From Prevotella sp. UBA3294 (GTDB taxonomy: Bacteria; Bacteroidota; Bacteroidia; Bacteroidales; Bacteroidaceae): a stretch of 18,003 nt of DNA. Within the stretch, counting starts at the first letter, position 1. Each line of letters begins with the position of its first letter. The stretch is from positions 1-18,003 of the forward strand of contig DETG01000015.1 of assembly GCA_002361535.1 (NCBI GenBank), in the 5' to 3' direction. Shown here in pieces: positions 1 to 6,419 of this stretch. The notes beneath the pieces are model-generated. The model had not been told where the DNA came from and made no database searches. It was given only the letters and a program-made list of their open reading frames with translations. Both the position numbers and the translations under genes were made by a program.

Positions 1-33
1 TATTAGGAATTTAACATAGAATGCAGAAATTTC

Positions 34-53
34 ATCATTGGCCTGCCAATGAT
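34..53. repeat. Near-perfect 20-bp inverted repeat
   Basis: The arms ATCATTGG (34-41) and CCAATGAT (46-53) are exact reverse complements around CCTG. The inner GC pair could extend the stem to 9 bp. No T-run follows on either strand, so it is not a standard intrinsic terminator. It could be a protein-binding palindrome or the 3' end of a transcript from a gene left of the window. Confidence 0.6.
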
Positions 54-94
54 TATCCGCAAAATCTGCGAGATCTGCATGACGATAAAAGACT

Positions 95-124
95 ATCAGC
101 CGCACAGGCTGATCCTTTTCTGTG
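95..124 (+). terminator. Candidate intrinsic terminator of an upstream gene
   Basis: A 7-bp stem ATCAGCC (95-101) / GGCTGAT (107-113) with a GCACA loop is followed by CCTTTTCTGTGTTTT. This fits a modest rho-independent terminator for a plus-strand gene lying to the left of the window. The T-tract is interrupted, so it is a weak candidate. A shorter version of the same element, AGCC-ACACA-GGCT followed by GTTTTGTC, recurs at 228-248, which argues that it may instead be a dispersed repeat. Confidence 0.35.
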
Positions 125-432
125 TTTTCCGTGCTTTTTCTCTCCGCTTCGCTATGAGTGACCGTTGGTTCTGTGTGACATATTTAGGCACGGATGGACA
201 CGGATTAAACACGGAGCAGAAGATATAAGCCACACAGGCTGTTTTGTCATTTCCCTTTGAGATGTGCTGGGAGCAAAGAAGGGTGGGGGTAGTAGTCCTA
301 CTCTCCATTATTTGAAAATCTCCGCTGACTCTGTTGACTCTGTGTGAGGCATTGTCAGGATAATTCACAAGAATTTAACGTTTGCAAAATTACTCTAATT
401 GGAAGAAAGGGAAAACTCGGAGTGCATGGAAG

Positions 433-829
433 TGTCCAAAAGTGCCTTTTTGTGCAAGTAAAGGCTGTTTGGATCCAAAACAGAGTCTCGTTGGCATCCA
501 AGTAAAGTCTGTTTTGAACCCAAGTAGAGCCTACGTAATGTTTACGTAGGGTCTGTTTAGGGTTGTCCCAGACTATACTTACACCTGTTCCGCCGTCATC
601 TACGCCTTGTTCCGCCGTCACCATCCACTTGTAGATGCCGCTGGAACGAGTGGAAACGCCGTTCCGAACGACCCTTAGATGACGTTTCTTCGAAAAATCA
701 TGGTTTCAGCTTGTGAGTTTTATGGATCGCCTCGAAAGAAAGTATAGTCTTTTTGACCCAAAAGTACTATGTTTTTGACCCCAAAATACTATGTTTTTGG
801 ACTCTTAATACATGGTTTCTGCAAGTCGG
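433..829. repeat. Degenerate tandem array, period about 22 bp
   Basis: Similar blocks recur about every 22-23 bp. Clear relatives are CAAGTAAAGGCTGTTTGGA (455) and CAAGTAAAGTCTGTTTTGA (499), followed by CAAGTAGAGCCT (521); an exact 13-bp repeat TGTTCCGCCGTCA at 586 and 608; and AGTATAGTCTTTTTGACCC (741), AGTACTATGTTTTTGACCC (763), ATACTATGTTTTTGG (786) and ATACATGGTTTCTG (808). The units at 499 and 740 share AAGTAnAGTCTnTTTTGA although they lie 240 bp apart, which suggests one family. Units between about 630 and 740 are much more diverged, and the period there is my extrapolation. Units differ too much for a recent satellite and there is no constant repeat with unique spacers, so it is not a CRISPR array. 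Confidence 0.55.
530..550. repeat. 9-bp perfect hairpin inside the array
   Basis: CCTACGTAA (530-538) and TTACGTAGG (542-550) pair perfectly around a TGT loop. It sits at the junction of two array units. A second pairing across units, CAAAACAGA (476-484) with TCTGTTTTG (508-516), is also perfect over 9 bp. A transcript of the array would therefore fold, but no promoter for such a transcript is evident. Confidence 0.6.
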
Positions 830-1072
830 AATTACTGGTTTTTACTAACACATTCATTATCAGCCACTTATTAAACCTCGTCAGAATCGCTCAATTTCGA
901 CCGAGAGGGCGGTCAGTTCTCTCCGTTCCCGTATTTTGCATTAAACGAAGTTAATTCGTTAAGATTATTCAAAATTTTAACAAATATGCAGAAGATGAGG
1001 ATGCAAGGAAACGGGAACTTTGGCTATCGCCGAAGGTACTTCCGTTCGGAAATAAAAATAAATGCAATTTAT

Positions 1073-1103
1073 TTTGTATTTCTCTCACTTATTCGTACCT
1101 TTG
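1073..1103 (+). promoter_or_regulatory. Bacteroidota promoter for the FMN-SusC-SusD operon
   Basis: TTTG (1073-1076) and TACCTTTG (1096-1103) are separated by 19 bp, a full match to the TTTG / TAnnTTTG consensus of the Bacteroides housekeeping sigma factor. Transcription should begin near 1110, about 23 bases before the chosen start at 1133. This placement is also what excludes the upstream in-frame ATG at 986. Confidence 0.75.
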
Positions 1104-1132
1104 CCCACAGAAACTATTCAAATATACATACA

Positions 1133-1549
1133 ATGATGAAAAAGAAAGGTATAAAGAATCTGGTGTGCTGTTCCCTGCTCATGGCAGTCGTCGGTACCGC
1201 CGCCTATGCCGGAAAGGCGCAATCGAATGTCATCACCAAGATGGCAGACGGTACGTATGTGGTGAATACCACCACGTTAGCCAGTGATGTAAAAGGCTAT
1301 CGCAGCACGACTCCGCTGAAGATCTATATCAAAAACAACAAAGTGGAGAAGGTTGAAGCCTTGAAGAACCAGGAGACACCGAAATACTTTGTCCGCGTGA
1401 AGAATGCCATCCTCAACAAATGGAACGGCAAGAAGGTGGCAAAGGCCATGAAACAGAAAGTAGATGGAGTCACTGGTGCCACGATGTCGAGTGATGCAGT
1501 GAAAGAGAATGTGAAACGTGGCTTGGACTATTATCAGAAAAACAAATAA
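1133..1549 (+). CDS. Secreted FMN-binding domain protein
   Basis: This 138-residue protein has a signal peptide (residues 1-26, hydrophobic core VCCSLLMAVVGTAAYA, likely cut after AYA) followed by an FMN-binding domain of the NqrC/RnfG C-terminal type (about 38-135). The motif DGVTGAT (111-117) matches the flavinylation sequence in which ApbE attaches FMN through a phosphoester to the last threonine, here T117. The family carries extracytosolic electron-transfer flavin; the redox partner is not in the window. The start at 1133 was chosen because the promoter ends at 1103 and the signal peptide begins there (1136 is an equal alternative). It is nine bases ahead of the SusC-like gene and almost certainly co-transcribed. 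Family assignment is firm; the role beside a SusCD pair is unknown. Confidence 0.88.
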   Translation: MMKKKGIKNLVCCSLLMAVVGTAAYAGKAQSNVITKMADGTYVVNTTTLASDVKGYRSTTPLKIYIKNNKVEKVEALKNQETPKYFVRVKNAILNKWNGKKVAKAMKQKVDGVTGATMSSDAVKENVKRGLDYYQKNK

Positions 1550-1558
1550 CAGATTCAT

Positions 1559-4249
1559 GTGAATCGATCCGCTATCTTTTTAACCCTCATGTGGGGGTTA
1601 TCGGTATTGCCCTCGTCAGGACAGACAGGCTCTGTAGGCACAACGGATCCCGACTCCATCGTGACCGTTGGCTATGCCACAGGAAGTGCAGCCTCCTTTG
1701 CCGGCTCTGTGAAGAAGATCAACGAGAGCCAGATGAACAACAAAGACCAGGTGACCAATGCGCTGGATGTGATACAAGGTCGCGTTGCCGGTCTGCAGAT
1801 TGAACGTAACGGTGCCAATGCGATGAGTGCCGTACGCCTTCGTGGCACTACCTCGCTCACTGGCGGCAACGACCCATTGATCATCGTTGACGGTGTGATG
1901 GGCGATCTCTCACTGCTCTCCAGCATCTATCCTACCGACATTGAGAGTTTCACTATCCTGAAGGATGCCTCGGAGACATCGCAATACGGTTCGCGTGGAG
2001 CTGCTGGTGTCATCGAGGTAACAACTCTTCGCGGCAAGGCGGGCAAGATGCGGATGGTTTACAACAGCTCGCTCGGACTGTCGGTGGTATATAAGAACCT
2101 CAAGATGCTCTCTGCCGACCGGTATCGTTCGTATGCCCAATTGTCAGGAAGGGCAGAAGACCTGTTAGACTTAGGTTCATCCACCGATTTCCAGAAAGTG
2201 ATCCAGCGCAATGGATTCACTGAGAAACATCATATCGCCTTCTATGGCGGTACGGAGAAGTCAAGCTACCGCGTATCGTTGGGCTATTTAGACAACAGAA
2301 CGGTCATCCGCTCCATGAACGACCGCACACTGATGTCGAACATGAATATGACACAGCAGATGTTCGACGGGATTCTCCAAGTGGATCTCGGCATGTTCGG
2401 CTCCACGGGAAAGAAGCAGAACATCTTCGATGAGCAGAAACTATTCTACTCTGCTGCAGCTTGGAACCCCACCTTCCCCGACCATCAGAACGAACAAGGC
2501 GGATGGGATGGCTATCCTTCGGCCAGTCAGATCGGCAACCCACAGGCATTACTCGAAGAGAAGGACCACGATGAGAACTCTCATATCAGCACCCACGCCA
2601 AGCTCACCTTCAATCTGCTGCCCCAACTGAAGCTCATGCTCTTTGCTGCCTACACCTACGATGTGGAGCAGAATGCACAATACCTTCCCACATCCGTATG
2701 GAATAAAGGACAGGCCTACCGTGCCACATCCAAGACCGAGAACCTGTTAGGGAATGCCATTCTCTCCTACAACAAGGAATTGGGTATCCAAAGCCTCAAC
2801 GTCATGGCCATGGCAGAAATGCAGAAAGACACCCATCAGGGATACCACACCACCGTGACGAATTTCTCCACGGACCTATTTGGATATAATAACCTCGCTG
2901 CCGGAGCCCTCCGCCCCTGGGATGGTACAGGTTCCTATTTCTATGAATCAAAGATGTCTGCCTTCATGGGACGACTGAGCTACACGCTCCTCGATCGCTA
3001 TGTGATGACAGTCACGGCACGTGCCGACGGCTCGTCAAAATTCGGCGACAACCATAAATGGGGCTTCTTCCCCGCTCTTTCAGGAGCATGGGTCATCAGT
3101 AAGGAGCCGTTCATGCGCCATCAGAAACTGATCAACGACCTGAAGCTGAGCGTGGGATACGGTGCCTCGGGCAACCAAGCAGGCATTGACAGCTACAACT
3201 CACTCTCGTTGGTAAGCCCGGCAGGCTCAGTACCTGTCAGTGATGGGCACATTGTCTCATTGAGCGAGATGAGGAACATCAACCCCGACCTGAAATGGGA
3301 GGTGTCAAGAACCCTGAATATCGGCATCGATGCACAGATGCTGAACAGACGGCTCCTCTTCTCCATGAGCTATTACCATACCAGGGTGACAGACATGCTC
3401 TATCCTTACGCCGTGAGCATACCACCCTTCCAGTTCAATACGCTCTTGGCAAATCTCGGATCAATGCGTAACAGCGGCTTGGAGTTCTCAGTGGGAGGTA
3501 CGCCTATGATCTCTCGTGACATGGAACTCACCATCAACGGCAACGTGACCTTCCAACGAAACAAACTCACCTCCCTGAGCGGCTATTATCACGGCGAATA
3601 CCTCGAAGCACCCTCCACAAAGGGTATCGCCGTACTTAACGGTGCCGGTTTCCATGGTGGCGGAAACGATGTCACCTTTCAGATTGTTGGTGAACCCCTC
3701 GGTACTTTCAAACTACCACATTGTAAAGGACTGGTGAGCCAAGGTGATGGGAAATATACCTATGACGTAGGCGAAAGCTATATTGCCGGACAGGCTATGC
3801 CCAAGATGTTGGTGGGATCGAATATCTCTTTCCGCTACAAAGAGTTCGATATCTCCATGCAAGTGAACGGTGCTTTCGGACACAAGATCTTCAACGGAAC
3901 CAGTCTCACCTATATGAATGTTGCCGCCTTCCCGCTCTATAACATCCTGGACGAAGCCCCGGAAAAGGGCATCAACGACCAAACCGTTACCGACTATTGG
4001 CTGGAAAAGGGCGACTACGTGAATATCGACTATATCACCTTAGGGTGGCGTGTTCCACTCCATCCCAACCGTTTCATCGAGAGCATGCGCGTGGCACTCA
4101 CCATGAACAATGTGGCTACCTTCACCGGATACAGCGGACTGACACCCATGATCAACAGCTCGAACGTGAACGGTACACTCGGTCTTGACGACAAACGGTC
4201 GTATCCTCTCTATCACACTTATACTCTCGGCATCAGCCTCACCTTCTAA
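1559..4249 (+). CDS. SusC-like TonB-dependent outer-membrane transporter, short form
   Basis: An 896-residue SusC/RagA-family beta-barrel that imports oligosaccharides or peptides with energy from TonB. A short signal peptide (about 1-22) is followed at once by a TonB-box-like DSIVTVGYA (32-40) and the plug domain (about 45-156), with the family hallmarks IVDGV (109-113) and LKDASETSQYGSRGAAGV (134-151). The barrel follows, ending in an aromatic LTF C-terminus as expected for BAM-assembled proteins. Most SusC proteins carry a carboxypeptidase-regulatory-like N-terminal extension of about 80-100 residues; it is absent here. The start is GTG at 1559; an ATG two bases earlier is immediately followed by TGA in its frame. 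It lies 9 bases after the FMN-binding gene and 12 before the SusD gene. The substrate cannot be read from the sequence. Confidence 0.93.
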   Translation: MNRSAIFLTLMWGLSVLPSSGQTGSVGTTDPDSIVTVGYATGSAASFAGSVKKINESQMNNKDQVTNALDVIQGRVAGLQIERNGANAMSAVRLRGTTSLTGGNDPLIIVDGVMGDLSLLSSIYPTDIESFTILKDASETSQYGSRGAAGVIEVTTLRGKAGKMRMVYNSSLGLSVVYKNLKMLSADRYRSYAQLSGRAEDLLDLGSSTDFQKVIQRNGFTEKHHIAFYGGTEKSSYRVSLGYLDNRTVIRSMNDRTLMSNMNMTQQMFDGILQVDLGMFGSTGKKQNIFDEQKLFYSAAAWNPTFPDHQNEQGGWDGYPSASQIGNPQALLEEKDHDENSHISTHAKLTFNLLPQLKLMLFAAYTYDVEQNAQYLPTSVWNKGQAYRATSKTENLLGNAILSYNKELGIQSLNVMAMAEMQKDTHQGYHTTVTNFSTDLFGYNNLAAGALRPWDGTGSYFYESKMSAFMGRLSYTLLDRYVMTVTARADGSSKFGDNHKWGFFPALSGAWVISKEPFMRHQKLINDLKLSVGYGASGNQAGIDSYNSLSLVSPAGSVPVSDGHIVSLSEMRNINPDLKWEVSRTLNIGIDAQMLNRRLLFSMSYYHTRVTDMLYPYAVSIPPFQFNTLLANLGSMRNSGLEFSVGGTPMISRDMELTINGNVTFQRNKLTSLSGYYHGEYLEAPSTKGIAVLNGAGFHGGGNDVTFQIVGEPLGTFKLPHCKGLVSQGDGKYTYDVGESYIAGQAMPKMLVGSNISFRYKEFDISMQVNGAFGHKIFNGTSLTYMNVAAFPLYNILDEAPEKGINDQTVTDYWLEKGDYVNIDYITLGWRVPLHPNRFIESMRVALTMNNVATFTGYSGLTPMINSSNVNGTLGLDDKRSYPLYHTYTLGISLTF

Positions 4250-4261
4250 TTCCCACACTGC

Positions 4262-5878
4262 ATGAAACAGTATATCTTGCCCCTGCTGCTCCTCACACTC
4301 GTCTCCTGCAACAGCTTCCTCGAAGAGGAACCGAAGAGCTCACTACCCACCGAACAGGCATACAACAGCATCAACGACCTGTACAACAATGCCCTGCTGG
4401 ATATCTACAACCATATCGGAGGGAAAAACGACTCACAGGGACTGCAGGGCACGGGGCGCGGCGTGTTCGACTTCAACTCACTGACCACCGACGAGGCCAT
4501 CATGCCTACCCGTGGAGGTGACTGGTACGACAGCGGGTTCTGGCAAACACTCTTCCTACATTCATGGGATGCCGGCACACCCTCACAGAAGGATATGTGG
4601 GAATATCTCTTCAAGATGGTGATGAAATGCAATCAGTCGATCGAACATGTGCAAGCCTTCCAAGCCACGCATCAGGACAAGGTACTCAACAGTTATATCG
4701 CCGAACTGAGGGCAATCAGAGCCATGTACTATTTCTACCTGATGGATCTCTTCGGACGTGTTCCCCTGGTGACCTCCACACAAGTAACCACCCATGAGAT
4801 GACACTGGCAAAACGTAGCGAGACATTCCACTTTATCATGCGGGAGCTGTTAGATGCCATCCCCTTACTGTCAACGAAATTTAGCAACCGACCAGGCAGC
4901 TATTACGGTCGTGTCACACAGCCTGTGGTATGGTTCCTGTTAGCGAAGCTTTTACTGAACGCCGAAATCTATGCTGATGATGACTGGACCGACGGGGTAC
5001 GCACAAAAGGTAATGACATGGTCTTCACATACCGTGGTAGGACGTTGAACGCCTGGCAGTATTGCCAGCTCTGCTGCGATAACGTCACCTCCTATGGCTA
5101 CCAGTTAGAGCCGGATTTCACCAAGAACTTTTCCACCACCAATGAAGAATCCCGTGAGAATATCTTTACCATTCCCATGGATCCCACTCGTTATAATAAT
5201 TGGTATTGTTACTTCTTCCGTTCCCGGCACTATAGTCACGGAGCCTTTTTAGGAGGCGGCTCCGAGAACGGGGCCAGTGCTACAATAGAACTGGTAAACG
5301 CTTTCGACTATAACACGCCGTCACAGGATCCCCGTTTCACCAAGACGTTCTACGCCGACGTGGTGCTTGAAAATAGAAATGTGATCTATGAAGATAATGG
5401 CAAGAATCCCCTTATCTATTATCCCTTGGAAGTGAAACTCGATCTCACAGGCAGTCCTTACGAGAAGACTGCCGGGGCACGGCTGCATAAATACGAAAAC
5501 GACCCGAATGCCAACGCCGACGGTCGTGCCTGTCATAACGATATCGTCCTCTTCCGCTATGCTGATGTGCTGCTGATGAAAGCAGAAGCCATGGCACGCA
5601 ATGGCGAGGACGGCTCAGCTGAATTAAATAAGGTACGCGAAAGGGTTGGACTACCCGCCATACCAGCCACCTTAGAGAATATTATCCATGAACGCTATCT
5701 CGAACTGGCATGGGAGGGATGGAGACGCAATGACATGATACGCTACGGCATCTTCGCCCGTTCCTATACAGACCGACCTCAGTTGCCTGGAGAAGACGAT
5801 GGACATACTACCGTCTTCCCCATCCCTGGCGATCTGTTGGTGATGCATCCTACATGGACACAGAATCCCGGTTATTAA
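4262..5878 (+). CDS. SusD/RagB-like surface glycan-binding lipoprotein
   Basis: A 538-residue lipoprotein with lipobox LVSC (C16), then NSFLEEEP, an acidic stretch like the surface-export signal of Bacteroidota lipoproteins. The N-terminal SusD-like region and alpha-helical TPR-type middle (for example AELRAIRAMYYFYLMDLFG) are typical. The C-terminal RagB/SusD signature includes IIHERYLELAWEGWRRNDM and a final FPIP...QNPGY. The protein caps the preceding SusC barrel and captures substrate at the cell surface. It is the third gene of the FMN-SusC-SusD operon. Its last 29 bases overlap the 3' end of the Nudix gene on the other strand, so no separate terminator exists between them. No surface glycan-binding protein or enzyme follows it. 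Confidence 0.94.
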   Translation: MKQYILPLLLLTLVSCNSFLEEEPKSSLPTEQAYNSINDLYNNALLDIYNHIGGKNDSQGLQGTGRGVFDFNSLTTDEAIMPTRGGDWYDSGFWQTLFLHSWDAGTPSQKDMWEYLFKMVMKCNQSIEHVQAFQATHQDKVLNSYIAELRAIRAMYYFYLMDLFGRVPLVTSTQVTTHEMTLAKRSETFHFIMRELLDAIPLLSTKFSNRPGSYYGRVTQPVVWFLLAKLLLNAEIYADDDWTDGVRTKGNDMVFTYRGRTLNAWQYCQLCCDNVTSYGYQLEPDFTKNFSTTNEESRENIFTIPMDPTRYNNWYCYFFRSRHYSHGAFLGGGSENGASATIELVNAFDYNTPSQDPRFTKTFYADVVLENRNVIYEDNGKNPLIYYPLEVKLDLTGSPYEKTAGARLHKYENDPNANADGRACHNDIVLFRYADVLLMKAEAMARNGEDGSAELNKVRERVGLPAIPATLENIIHERYLELAWEGWRRNDMIRYGIFARSYTDRPQLPGEDDGHTTVFPIPGDLLVMHPTWTQNPGY

Positions 5879-6419
5879 AGATCTGTGCCCGTTTTAAATA
5901 GGTTTCAACACCCTTGCGAATACTATTTAATCCGAATTCATCGGGATGAATGTGACTGATGGGCACCCAACGACATTCAGCTACATCATCGGCAGCCTGA
6001 AGCACAGTGGTATTCTCCACTTCACACTCGAAGAAGAAGTCGAGGGTGGGAATATCCATACCACTATAAAGATAGTGGTTGGGGAGAGAGAAGAGATAGG
6101 TGGCACGTGTTACAACTAACCCTGTTTCTTCCCTTACCTCACGACGCAGACTCTGTTCGATGGTTTCATCCATATCAGCGAATCCACCAGGCAAATCGAG
6201 CGTACCCTTTGCAGGATCACGATCGCGCACTGCCACCAACAAATCCCCTTTTCCATTGTGGATAAAAGCCACAACGGCAGCGGAGGGGTTGATAAACTGT
6301 TCAAATCCGCAATCGCGACATCGTTTGCTCTTGAAGGAGCTGACTTCAAATGCTTCACTGCCACAAACAGGACAGTGCCGGTAGAGGCTGAGCGGATGTT
6401 TCTTGTCAGAATCGTTCAT
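5850..6419 (-). CDS. Nudix hydrolase with N-terminal zinc ribbon
   Basis: A 189-residue cytoplasmic protein. Two CxxC knuckles, CPVC (C16, C19) and CRDC (C34, C37), form a zinc ribbon. The Nudix box runs about 79-102: GFADMDE, seven residues, then REVREETGLV, which is a full GX5EX7REUXEEXGU match. Such enzymes hydrolyse nucleoside diphosphates linked to another moiety. The zinc ribbon recalls NADH pyrophosphatase NudC, but the SQPWPFPxS motif of NudC is absent and the protein is shorter, so the substrate is open. The ATG at 6419 overlaps the TGA of the upstream esterase by one base, pointing to coupled translation. A GTG at 6422 is an alternative start. The tail overlaps the SusD gene. Confidence 0.9.
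   Translation of the reverse strand: MNDSDKKHPLSLYRHCPVCGSEAFEVSSFKSKRCRDCGFEQFINPSAAVVAFIHNGKGDLLVAVRDRDPAKGTLDLPGGFADMDETIEQSLRREVREETGLVVTRATYLFSLPNHYLYSGMDIPTLDFFFECEVENTTVLQAADDVAECRWVPISHIHPDEFGLNSIRKGVETYLKRAQIFNNRDSVSM

Larger units (their letters stand above)
1..1072. other. Gene-free repeat-rich region
   Basis: I find no convincing gene in this first kilobase. The open frames present are short, have no signal peptide or recognisable motif, and run through repeats. The contents are short inverted repeats (34-53, 95-113), two 9-bp tandem duplications (64-81 and 327-344), a repeated AGCCRCACAGGCTG element (98-111 and 228-241), a degenerate array of about 22-bp units (433-829), and a leader that carries the promoter of the FMN-binding gene. 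The element near 190-215, with GGCACGGATGGACACGG, has the look of dispersed intergenic repeats found in many bacterial genomes; that is an impression from memory, not a search result. Confidence 0.7.

Noticed and set aside
96..624. Minus-strand open frames of 90 and 89 codons (96-368 and 355-624)
   Set aside because: They run through repeats, have no signal peptide or motif, and no promoter box fits them.
433..829. CRISPR-like or TIGR-like guide array
   Set aside because: There is no constant repeat alternating with unique spacers, and no Cas or Tas gene in the window.
899..914. GACCG/CGGTC hairpin as a terminator
   Set aside because: Only a 5-bp stem, and no T-run follows on either strand.
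769..954. Plus-strand open frame of 61 codons
   Set aside because: It starts inside the 22-bp array and shows no protein features.
986..1132. Upstream start for the FMN-binding protein
   Set aside because: The promoter at 1073-1103 lies inside this extension, and the signal peptide begins at 1133.
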